Positions 1 to 5,908 of a DNA stretch of 6,430 nucleotides are shown here, piece after piece; position 1 is the stretch's first letter, and the number at the start of each line of letters is the position of its first letter. The position numbers and the translations under genes are program-made. The stretch is from Nitrososphaerota archaeon (GTDB lineage: Archaea > Thermoproteota > Nitrososphaeria > Nitrososphaerales > UBA183): positions 1 through 6,430 of the forward strand of contig JAPCJN010000117.1 in the NCBI GenBank assembly GCA_027886925.1, in the 5' to 3' direction. The notes under the pieces are model-generated. The model searched no databases and had not been told where the DNA came from. It saw only the letters and a program-made list of their open reading frames with translations.

Positions 1-30
1 CCAAAAAATCTGTCTCACCTGTCGTAAGTT

Positions 31-85
31 TTGCAGTAATCCAACTGCTAGCGAAAGAACTGACTTGCAGTTCTGAAAGACTGCT
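31..85. repeat. Two copies of a TTGCAGT...ACTGCT inverted repeat, 34 bp apart
   Basis: The first copy has TTGCAGT at 31-37 and ACTGCT at 44-49; the second has TTGCAGT at 65-71 and ACTGCT at 80-85. Each can fold as a 5-bp GCAGT/ACTGC stem with a 6- or 8-base loop. A third arrangement competes with the second copy: AGAACTG at 56-62 pairs perfectly with CAGTTCT at 68-74 over a 5-base loop. Whether these act as DNA operator half-sites, RNA structure or chance is unknown. The duplication with the same flanking bases is what makes them worth recording. Confidence 0.35.
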
Positions 86-165
86 TCTGCCATTCGACAA
101 CCATAGTTCCCTTGGAAGGTCTGATGAATATTTCGAGGAAAATGGAGTTCGGATAAGGATTAGGG

Positions 166-309
166 ATGAACAACGTTCAAAAGCAAACTGAGCAACTTCG
201 ATGTTTTAGAGGCAACAGAGCCACGCAATTACTCACTTCGCAGGAGCATTGCAGATTCGGGACCCTTGCTTTCCGAATCACACCCAGAAAAAGGGGGAAT
301 TACGATTGA
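166..309 (+). CDS. Doubtful 47-aa reading frame upstream of the ATPase gene
   Basis: An ATG at 166, preceded by a weak AAGGA at 155-159, opens a 47-residue frame ending in TGA at 307-309. The predicted peptide is basic at its end (TPRKRGNYD) and matches no family I recognise. Its stop overlaps the proposed TTG start of the ATPase as TTGA, the same geometry available at the ATPase/platform junction, so it could be a translationally coupled leader peptide. Against it are its shortness, its lack of the strong G/C third-position bias of the neighbouring genes, and the absence of any recognisable domain. Treat it as possible rather than supported. Confidence 0.18.
   Translation: MNNVQKQTEQLRCFRGNRATQLLTSQEHCRFGTLAFRITPRKRGNYD
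293..298 (+). promoter_or_regulatory. Shine-Dalgarno-like GGGGGA that decides the ATPase start
   Basis: The GGGGGA at 293-298 lies 7 bases before the TTG at 306, a workable spacing for ribosome binding. The other in-frame candidate, TTG at 249, has AGGAG at 242-246 only 2 bases away, which is too close. The peptide between 249 and 306 also shows nothing typical of the family. This favours 306 as the start. Confidence 0.45.
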
Positions 310-2537
310 AACTGTCAATTCCTAGTTGGCTTAGAAGAAGGAAGAACGACGATGAACAGGCGCCGATAGGATCGGCGACCCTGAAGGCTACCGGGCGCCC
401 TCCAGCACAGGCGCCAACGGCCTCAGCTCCGAATCCTACCGCTTCCGGCCCGAAGGTCAAATCGGATTCAAAGCTCAATAGCAAGAATGGCGAAGGCGGC
501 AAAAACACTACACCAATTGTTGCACCCGTCTCAACCGCTGTTAATGTGGCACAGCCCGTTCCTTCGGCGAAATCGCCTCTTACTCCAGCGTCTCCACAGA
601 GTTCTGCCCCGGTCTCTTCAACTCCGAGTCCCGCCGCTCCCATCGCCCAAGTGAAGGCAGTTCCGAATTCTCCTGTCGTTTCGACAAGTCCGCAGCCCTC
701 ACAGGCGCCGGCTCAGGCAGCGAAGGGTGACACGCCAACGGTCGTCAGCCCCCCCAAAGGCGGGTTTGACATGAACCCGGTCCCTCTCTCAAAGCCTGCG
801 CAGGCAAAACCTCCTGTCACCCTGAACTCGGGGGGTTCTAGCGGCTCTAGACAAGCTACCGTCCAGGAGCAGAAGAAGGACGTAATTGCGAGTGCTAAGA
901 AGTCCGAGAAGCCCGAGGAGAAGACCGAGGATGAAAAGCTTCGGGAGGTCCCCATGGAACAGATGTTCCCGTTCCTGCGCCGCACCAAGGTCAGGTTCCC
1001 GTTCACCGGCACCCCGCTGCCTCCCACCTGGAGGGTCCTGGAGAAGTACCCGGTCAACAGCCCGTTCGCTTATGCTGTCATCGCGGAGAGCCCCCTCCTT
1101 ACCCAGAGATACTTCCTGGACGAGGTCCCGCTGACGAAGACCGAGGCTGCCATCTACTCATACCTCCTCGACGCGCTCGAGGCCGAGCTCACGGTCCCAA
1201 GAGAGAGCGTCAACCCAAGACAATACTTCTCCGAGCAGGCAAGGAAGATCCTCCTGAAGTACTCTATCAGGGTCCCTGCGGCCTCCTGGTCGAAGATCAT
1301 CTACTTCGCCGAGAGGGACCTGGTGGGCTTCGGAGTCATCGACGGCATGATGCGGGACCCCCAGATCGAGGACATTTCCATCGACGCGGTCAACAAACCA
1401 CTTTTCGTTTACCAGAAGGGCCACGACAGCCTCGAGACCAACGTCACCTTCATGGACGAGGAGATGCAGGACAACCTGATCACCCGCCTCTCCCACATGG
1501 CGGGCAAGCACGTCTCGACTGCCCACCCTATCGTCCAGGGGACGCTCCCGGGAAGGCACCGCCTCATCGCCACCTTCAGGAGGGAGGTATCCCCCGCGGG
1601 CAGCACCTCGACCATCAGGAAGTTCAGGGAGGACCCGCTGACCATCATCGACATGCTCAACCTGCACCTCCTCGACCACAAGATGGCCGCATACGCGTGG
1701 TACCTGATGCAGAACCGCGCGACGGCGATCGTCGTCGGCTCGACGGGAGCGGGGAAGACGACCCTCCTCAACGCCCTCCTCACGCTCACGAGGCTCACCA
1801 CGAAGATAGTCACCATCGAGGAGGTCCAAGAGATCAACATCTCCCACTCGAACTGGGCCGCCCTGGTCTCGAGAGAGAGCTACGCAGCCACTGAGGAGAG
1901 GTCTGGAGAGATCAGCCTCTTCGACCTGGTCAAGGCTGCCATGAGGATGAGGCCAGACATCCTGGTAGTAGGAGAGGTCAGGGGAGAAGAGGCATACGTG
2001 CTGTTCCAGGCTATATCCACAGGTCACGGCGGTCTCTGCACCCTCCACGCGGATGAAGTCACGTCGGCAGTCCAAAGGTTGCTCTCCGAACCGATGAATG
2101 TCCCGAAGGCTTTCCTGCCCTTCCTCGACCTGTGCTTCGTGGTAAGGCGCATCTCGATGCCCGCGCCGGGAGGCGGCTTCAAGTCCATCAGAAGGGTGAT
2201 TTCCATCGACGAGATAATCAGCGACACGGAGCACTTCCAGGCCTTCAGCTGGGAAGCGAGGGGCGACCAGTTCGTCTCCCAATTTGACAAGAGCCCCAAG
2301 CTTGAGAAGATCGCGAAGGACAACGGGATCACTGTTCTGGAAGCAGTAAACGAGGTAGAGAGGCGTGCCCTCATACTGAAGTGGATGCAGCAGAAGGGCA
2401 TCAGGAACTTCAAGGAGCTGTCCCCGCTGCTGGAGCTCTACGTGACGAAGCCTGCCGCGGTATACGCCAGGGCGGTCTCAGAGCTCGAGTCCAGGGGGGT
2501 AGCAGTCCCAGAGATAACGGGTGCCTCCGGGCCTTGA
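306..2537 (+). CDS. Archaeal type II/IV secretion (pilus/archaellum-type) ATPase with long disordered N-terminus
   Basis: This is a hexameric P-loop ATPase of the GspE/VirB11/ArlI/TadA superfamily that would power assembly of a type IV pilus-like filament or secretion apparatus from the cytoplasmic face of the membrane. Starting at TTG 306 it has 743 residues. Residues 17-212 are a low-complexity Pro/Ala/Ser/Thr/Val segment ending in a charged Lys/Glu stretch (186-212) and are presumably disordered. The conserved region follows: an N-terminal domain with the IEDIS signature around residues 354-358, Walker A GSTGAGKTT at 478-486 (Lys484), Asp box TIEE with Glu505/506, Walker B DILVVGE at 551-557, and His box with His574 and His581 in STGHGGLCTLH. 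All catalytic motifs are intact. The C-terminal 120 residues are the helical tail usual in archaeal members. The linker has relaxed third positions while the conserved core is strongly G/C-ending. Alternative starts are TTG 249 and ATG 771. The platform gene follows at once, so the two form an operon. Which filament it serves (archaellum, adhesion pilus or other) cannot be told; without archaellum genes, a pilus or secretion role is more likely. Confidence 0.93.
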   Translation: MKLSIPSWLRRRKNDDEQAPIGSATLKATGRPPAQAPTASAPNPTASGPKVKSDSKLNSKNGEGGKNTTPIVAPVSTAVNVAQPVPSAKSPLTPASPQSSAPVSSTPSPAAPIAQVKAVPNSPVVSTSPQPSQAPAQAAKGDTPTVVSPPKGGFDMNPVPLSKPAQAKPPVTLNSGGSSGSRQATVQEQKKDVIASAKKSEKPEEKTEDEKLREVPMEQMFPFLRRTKVRFPFTGTPLPPTWRVLEKYPVNSPFAYAVIAESPLLTQRYFLDEVPLTKTEAAIYSYLLDALEAELTVPRESVNPRQYFSEQARKILLKYSIRVPAASWSKIIYFAERDLVGFGVIDGMMRDPQIEDISIDAVNKPLFVYQKGHDSLETNVTFMDEEMQDNLITRLSHMAGKHVSTAHPIVQGTLPGRHRLIATFRREVSPAGSTSTIRKFREDPLTIIDMLNLHLLDHKMAAYAWYLMQNRATAIVVGSTGAGKTTLLNALLTLTRLTTKIVTIEEVQEINISHSNWAALVSRESYAATEERSGEISLFDLVKAAMRMRPDILVVGEVRGEEAYVLFQAISTGHGGLCTLHADEVTSAVQRLLSEPMNVPKAFLPFLDLCFVVRRISMPAPGGGFKSIRRVISIDEIISDTEHFQAFSWEARGDQFVSQFDKSPKLEKIAKDNGITVLEAVNEVERRALILKWMQQKGIRNFKELSPLLELYVTKPAAVYARAVSELESRGVAVPEITGASGP

Positions 2538-2560
2538 CAGAGAGGCTCGTCCTCCCCGGG

Positions 2561-4243
2561 ATGGAGAAGCACAAGCCCCTCCTCACCAAGTTCGATGCGC
2601 TGACCCGCGCTTGTTTCCTCGTGTTCCAGAATCCCTCAGGGCGGATCTCCGCAGCGATACCTCAGCTTCGCGACAACATATTGAAGTCGAACATGAGGAT
2701 AACGCCAGAGGCCCTCATCTCCCTTGACATATTCTTCACAGCGATCGCCGCTGGGATCGTCACGGTCATAACCTACATCGGCGTCGTCGTGCTCCATGTC
2801 ATCTTCTTTGCGCTCCTCCCCGTCTCCATCCCGATCATCTTCATGCTCATCCTCAATTTCCCCCGCTTCAGCGCTTCCAACAGGGGGGCGTCGATAGACA
2901 ACGAGCTTCCCTTCGTGGTCGGCTACCTCTCGGTGCTCGCGGGCGGCGGCGTCTCGCCTCTGGTCGTGATGAGGAGGATCTCGAAGATGACCCTCTTCCC
3001 GGCCACCTCGAAGGAGGCGAAGCGGATACTCATGGAGACGGAGGTCTTCGGCAACGACCCCATCACCGCGATGGAGAGGGTCGCTAGATGGAACCCCAGC
3101 AGGAACTTCTCGGAATTCCTTTTCGGTTACACGTCGGTGCTCAAGAGCGGAGGCGACTTTGTCTCCTACATCCAGGTGAAGCTGAAAGACATCCTGGACG
3201 CCAAGAGCGCCCAGGTCAAGCGGGCCACGGACACCACGGGCACGATGGCGGAGGCGTACCTGACGATCACCGTCATCCTTGGGATGACCCTGTACACCCT
3301 GTACATGATACAGACGCTCCTCTCGGGCAGCCTCAACGGGCTCACCAACCTCTATTTCTTCGCCTTCGGGATCGTCCCACTCATCTCCGCGGGTTTCATG
3401 TACATGATCGACGCGGTGCAGCCGAAGTGGCCCTACGTCGATTACAGGCCTTACAAGTACTTGCTCTACACGATACCTGTGGCCGCGGGATTCTTCTTCA
3501 TCCCGATCCCCATACATCTCTACCTGAAAGTGTCGATCTCGCTGATCATCAGCGTCTCCGCTCCGGCCTTTTTCTCGATGAGATTTTCCAAGGAAAGGCG
3601 AGGCCTCGAAAAGGCACTGCCCGATTTCATCAGGGACGTGGCAGAGGGGAGGAAGACTGGCCTTTCGCCTGAGAAGAGCATCGAGAGGCTCTCTGACAGG
3701 AGGTACGGAGAACTCTCCAAGCACGTCCAGAGGATGGGCGCACAGCTCTCATGGGGAATCTCGCTCTCGAAGGTCGTCTCCACGTTCACTGAGGCAGTGG
3801 GGAGCTGGGTGACCAGGGCGATAGGCTCGCTCTTGATCGAGGTCGTGGACGTAGGGGGAGGCACCATCAGGAGTTTCTCTGAGATGGCCACCTTCACCAG
3901 GACGATCAACGACATGGAGTCCGAGAGGAGGTCGGCGCTGCGCCCCTTCGTCTTCATCACCTACGTCGCCGGCATAATGGTAATCCTCACGACGTTCATC
4001 ATGGTCTACATGCTGGGGGAGCCGGCCCAGATCGGCTACAGCACGAGCGTGCCCCAAATCCCGGCCGCGACGATCGACCTGCTCCTTGTGACGGCTGTCT
4101 TCGACTCGTTCATCATCGGCTTGGTCGCCGGGAAGATGGGCGAGAGCAGCGTCTCCGACGGCTTCAAGCACGGGATAATGCTGGTCATCGTCAGCTGCAT
4201 CGCGGTCCAGGTCGCCAAACTCTTCATCAACATCCCCGTTTGA
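2561..4243 (+). CDS. TadC/ArlJ-like membrane platform protein, tandem T2SSF domains
   Basis: This is the polytopic membrane platform on which the preceding ATPase acts during filament assembly. From ATG 2561 it has 560 residues, the usual length for archaeal full-length members that carry two T2SSF domains. Domain 1 spans about 114-250 and includes the GYLSVLAGGGVSP helix-turn region typical of the family; domain 2 spans about 350-485 (LPDFIRDVAEGRKTGLSPEK). Hydrophobic segments lie near 57-100 (probably two helices), 232-252, 263-284, 299-316, 324-340, 466-486, 504-523 and 538-556. The cytoplasmic stretches between them are rich in Arg/Lys. An in-frame TTG at 2534 overlaps the ATPase stop (TTGA) and would add 9 residues by translational coupling; neither start has a strong Shine-Dalgarno site. 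The longer frame reaching back to 2381 is overlap with the ATPase gene and should not be included. Family is secure; the particular filament is not known. Confidence 0.9.
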   Translation: MEKHKPLLTKFDALTRACFLVFQNPSGRISAAIPQLRDNILKSNMRITPEALISLDIFFTAIAAGIVTVITYIGVVVLHVIFFALLPVSIPIIFMLILNFPRFSASNRGASIDNELPFVVGYLSVLAGGGVSPLVVMRRISKMTLFPATSKEAKRILMETEVFGNDPITAMERVARWNPSRNFSEFLFGYTSVLKSGGDFVSYIQVKLKDILDAKSAQVKRATDTTGTMAEAYLTITVILGMTLYTLYMIQTLLSGSLNGLTNLYFFAFGIVPLISAGFMYMIDAVQPKWPYVDYRPYKYLLYTIPVAAGFFFIPIPIHLYLKVSISLIISVSAPAFFSMRFSKERRGLEKALPDFIRDVAEGRKTGLSPEKSIERLSDRRYGELSKHVQRMGAQLSWGISLSKVVSTFTEAVGSWVTRAIGSLLIEVVDVGGGTIRSFSEMATFTRTINDMESERRSALRPFVFITYVAGIMVILTTFIMVYMLGEPAQIGYSTSVPQIPAATIDLLLVTAVFDSFIIGLVAGKMGESSVSDGFKHGIMLVIVSCIAVQVAKLFINIPV

Positions 4244-4271
4244 TGCGAAAATGAGCCTTTTGTCGACAAAG

Positions 4272-4279
4272 TAATATTA
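4272..4279 (+). promoter_or_regulatory. TATA-like box (TAATATTA) ahead of the methyltransferase
   Basis: The palindromic TAATATTA stands out in a G+C-rich neighbourhood. Its centre is 32 bases before the ATG at 4308. With the archaeal distance of about 26 bases from box A to the start site, transcription would begin near 4301, leaving a leader of only a few bases. This suggests the methyltransferase is transcribed separately from the ATPase/platform operon that ends at 4243. Confidence 0.4.
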
Positions 4280-4307
4280 GTCTTTGATTTCCTGGAGAAA
4301 CCATTTC

Positions 4308-5117
4308 ATGTCGATTAGGGAGGTGAGTCCCGACGGCTCCGCAGATGGGCCGGAGAGCACTGAGACGCCGAAGGCGCCACCCACGAGGGCGTCCTACGGC
4401 ATAGACCAGCCTGGCGCTATCATCCAGCTCACCGCCGCCGCCTTCATAACGATAGTCACCGGCTTCGTGCTCTCCTTCCTCATCCCTCGCTCTCAGGTCG
4501 TGGCGGAGACGATATTCCTCGTGGGGTTCCCTACCATCGGCTTCATAATCCTCGTAGTCTCGATCAGCCTCTACTGGAGCAGCAGGCTGGGCAAACCGAG
4601 GGAGATCGATCGCGTCTTGCGCCAGCTACCCTGGGGCGGGTCGGAGATCGTGGTCGACGTCGGGTGCGGAAGAGGGCTCATGACCATCGCTGCGGCGAAG
4701 AGGCTGGTGGACGGCATCGCAATCGGGACAGACATATGGAGGGCCAGAGACCTCACCGGTAACTACCCGCACTCGGTGGAGACGAACGCCGTCATCGAGG
4801 GGGTGGCGGACAAGGTCATCGCGATAAAATCAGACGCGCGGTTCCTTCCGTTCGACGACGAGTCGGTCGACGTCTCGATGTCCAGCATGGTGATCCACAT
4901 CATCGGCCGCTGGAGCGACCGGGCGGGGGCCCTCGACGAGCTCATCCGGATAACCAAGCCGGGAGGCAGGATAGCCATCGTCGACTCTGGGAACGGGGGC
5001 GACTATGCGAAGTTTTTGAGGTCTAGGGGCATCACCGACATCAAGCTTTCCCGCCTTCGTGTCCGCTCGTTCCCTCCGCTGCACACCCTCAGTGCAAGGA
5101 AGCCTTTCAGTTCCTGA
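4308..5117 (+). CDS. Membrane-anchored class I SAM-dependent methyltransferase
   Basis: This 269-residue protein has a soluble N-terminus of about 34 residues, two hydrophobic helices (about 36-60 and 66-90) and then a Rossmann-type methyltransferase domain facing the cytoplasm. Motif I is VVDVGCGRG at 115-123, the ribose-binding acid is in TDIW at 141-144, SDARFLPFDDESVD at 175-188 covers the adenine-contact loop, and ITKPGGRIAIVD at 215-226 is the post-motif segment with strand 5. The end (FPPLHTLSARKP) resembles UbiE/COQ5-like and related small-molecule methyltransferases. Substrate is unknown; the anchor suggests a lipid, quinone or membrane-protein target, but that is inference. The start at ATG 4308 is preferred over TTG 4284: GGAG lies at 4294-4297, and a TATA-like box at 4272-4279 would put the transcript start downstream of 4284. 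The gap of 64 bases from the platform gene and this box argue for separate transcription. The stop codon lies inside a small hairpin. Confidence 0.88.
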   Translation: MSIREVSPDGSADGPESTETPKAPPTRASYGIDQPGAIIQLTAAAFITIVTGFVLSFLIPRSQVVAETIFLVGFPTIGFIILVVSISLYWSSRLGKPREIDRVLRQLPWGGSEIVVDVGCGRGLMTIAAAKRLVDGIAIGTDIWRARDLTGNYPHSVETNAVIEGVADKVIAIKSDARFLPFDDESVDVSMSSMVIHIIGRWSDRAGALDELIRITKPGGRIAIVDSGNGGDYAKFLRSRGITDIKLSRLRVRSFPPLHTLSARKPFSS

Positions 5118-5120
5118 AAG
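5104..5120. terminator. Perfect 7-bp hairpin spanning the methyltransferase stop codon
   Basis: CTTTCAG at 5104-5110 pairs perfectly with CTGAAAG at 5114-5120 over a 3-base loop and is followed by TTTCCCC. The TGA stop (5115-5117) is inside the stem. It may mark the 3' end of the transcript or protect it from exonucleases. Archaeal termination relies mainly on T-rich tracts, so calling it a terminator is tentative. Confidence 0.3.
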
Positions 5121-5131
5121 TTTCCCCTCCG

Positions 5132-5146
5132 ATGGTCAGAGACCAT
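5132..5146. repeat. Perfect 6-bp inverted repeat with 3-base spacer
   Basis: ATGGTC at 5132-5137 and GACCAT at 5141-5146 are separated by AGA. It lies 11 bases after the hairpin on the methyltransferase stop and is followed by TTTCC. Together the two could form a tandem 3'-end structure, or this one could be a dyad binding site. Short palindromes of this size also arise by chance. Confidence 0.25.
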
Positions 5147-5280
5147 TTCCATGGGTGCAACGATTTCTCGTCATCGTAAATTCAATTCGCCTAGGGCGGT
5201 CCGTTCATCGTTGTCTCAGCATGTGGCGCGCTGACGGACTCCATCCCAAAACGATTGTCGTTCCTACGTTTGCCACTTGT

Positions 5281-5320
5281 CCCTGCGCCCTGGGAACTTC
5301 CCCCGTCCAGGGAAGCAGGG
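5281..5320. repeat. Strong imperfect hairpin, 12 paired bases
   Basis: CCCTGC at 5281-5286 pairs with GCAGGG at 5315-5320 and CCCTGG at 5288-5293 pairs with CCAGGG at 5307-5312. They are interrupted only by a small internal loop (G opposite AA) and closed by a 13-base loop. Most pairs are G-C, so it would be stable as RNA on either strand. It sits 18 bases beyond the stop of the minus-strand small gene. No T-run follows on either strand, so it is not a bacterial-type terminator; a 3'-UTR stabiliser, a small RNA or a DNA binding site are alternatives. Confidence 0.45.
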
Positions 5321-5338
5321 CTAACCTCATTATGACGC

Positions 5339-5674
5339 TTAGAGTATGTCTATGTGGATCTCATTGACAGGCGGAGGGGGCCCTGTCAATCCGTGGATTT
5401 GAGCGATCTGCTTCGAGAACCACATGTCGAACGGATCCTTTGAGGCGTTGAACTTTTCCATCAACTTATCTGCCTGCCTCCCCTCGACGTAGACCACGAC
5501 AAAGTCACCCATTGGCGTGTGCTGGAGCCATGCGCTCTCCTGTGTTATGCCCATCTTCTTCCTCGCTGCTCGGTACTCCTTCCTTCTTGTCGTATTGATC
5601 TCGTTGACCATGCTCTTCCAGACTTCTAACTGTCCTGGAAGTACCGGGGCCGCAAACGCGTAGTAACTCGCCAT
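5339..5674 (-). CDS. Conserved-looking 111-aa protein, probable ferredoxin-like (dimeric alpha/beta) fold
   Basis: The function is not known. The 111-residue protein has no signal peptide or membrane segment. Its order of elements is a short beta strand (YYAFAAPVLPG, 4-14), a long charged helix (15-40, including RRKEYRAARKKMGI), a segment with WLQHTPMGDFVVVYVEG (49-65) that reads as two strands, a helix (66-77), and a conserved-looking SKDPFDMWF...IHG stretch (78-95). This matches my recollection of a widespread uncharacterised bacterial and archaeal family of small dimeric alpha/beta proteins, akin in shape to the monooxygenase/EthD-like group; no catalytic residue can be named. The ATG at 5674 has no Shine-Dalgarno site, but a TATA-like box sits about 26 bases ahead, which suits a leaderless transcript. 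It is convergent with the methyltransferase and stands alone. I am confident it is a real gene, and much less so about the fold. Confidence 0.82.
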   Translation of the reverse strand: MASYYAFAAPVLPGQLEVWKSMVNEINTTRRKEYRAARKKMGITQESAWLQHTPMGDFVVVYVEGRQADKLMEKFNASKDPFDMWFSKQIAQIHGLTGPPPPVNEIHIDIL

Positions 5675-5697
5675 GGCGATTTGCCGGTTTCATCTTC

Positions 5698-5703
5698 TAT
5701 TAA
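5698..5703 (-). promoter_or_regulatory. TATA-like box for a leaderless small gene
   Basis: On the minus strand this reads TTAATA (within CGCTTAATAG). Its centre is about 26 bases upstream of the A of the ATG at 5674, the archaeal box A to start-site distance, so transcription would begin at or next to the start codon. The absence of any Shine-Dalgarno site before that ATG supports the same reading. Confidence 0.45.
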
Positions 5704-5908
5704 GCGATTCGAAAAGTAACTACCTCCATAGTGGATATGCAACCTCATGCTCTTGATCCGTCGACTTGATTTCATAGTTGCGAAATAATGACTCAAGTTC
5801 GCGGGTTCTTATCTTCCCCCTGATTTCGTCAGAAGATATTTCACCTTGCTCGTTGGTCCGTTTGGAAGAATCCCCCGGCAAGAGATAACACGGCGCCCCG
5901 TTCTGACT

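Larger units (their letters stand above)
1..305. other. Upstream non-coding region, no large gene
   Basis: This stretch before the ATPase gene is visibly richer in A and T than the genes that follow and is broken by stop codons in all frames apart from one doubtful short frame (166-309). I see no tRNA, CRISPR or transposon end. It contains a duplicated small inverted repeat (31-85) that may belong to the 3' end of a gene left of the window or to the control region of the ATPase operon. No good archaeal TATA box could be placed with confidence ahead of the ATPase start. Confidence 0.6.
5118..5338. other. Convergent intergenic region with several inverted repeats
   Basis: This region separates the methyltransferase (+) from the small gene on the minus strand, so both transcripts end here. 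A plus-strand frame runs through much of it but begins inside the methyltransferase gene, has erratic composition and no family resemblance, so I do not treat it as a gene. Besides the hairpins at 5132-5146 and 5281-5320, GTCCGT at 5199-5204 pairs with ACGGAC at 5234-5239 around an inner CAGC (5217-5220)/GCTG (5230-5233) pair. I found no tRNA-like cloverleaf. Confidence 0.45.

Noticed and set aside
249..305. TTG at 249 as the ATPase start
   Set aside because: The AGGAG at 242-246 is only 2 bases away, whereas TTG 306 has GGGGGA at a proper distance; the extra 19 residues show no family feature.
1158..2282. Long antisense open frame (374 codons) opposite the ATPase gene
   Set aside because: It mirrors the strong G/C third-position bias of the ATPase core. 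The translation is rich in Asp, Glu, Arg and Val with no domain, and the opposite strand has intact ATPase motifs.
2381..2560. Extended N-terminus for the platform protein starting at ATG 2381
   Set aside because: It lies inside the ATPase coding region in another frame and its translation is unlike the family; the conserved protein fits a start at 2561 or 2534.
2636..3724. Long antisense open frame (362 codons) opposite the platform gene
   Set aside because: Same cause: highly charged, repetitive composition with no hydrophobic core or motif, while the plus strand encodes a clear T2SSF protein.
5059..5367. Plus-strand 102-codon frame running from the methyltransferase end into the intergenic region
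   Set aside because: It begins inside the methyltransferase gene and overlaps the end of the minus-strand gene. Its composition (many Ser, Arg, Pro, Cys) lacks coding bias, and no family is recognisable.
5675..5908. Spacer between the two minus-strand genes examined for RNA genes or small proteins
   Set aside because: Apart from the TATA-like box at 5698-5703 I saw no cloverleaf, convincing inverted repeat or coding-biased frame.
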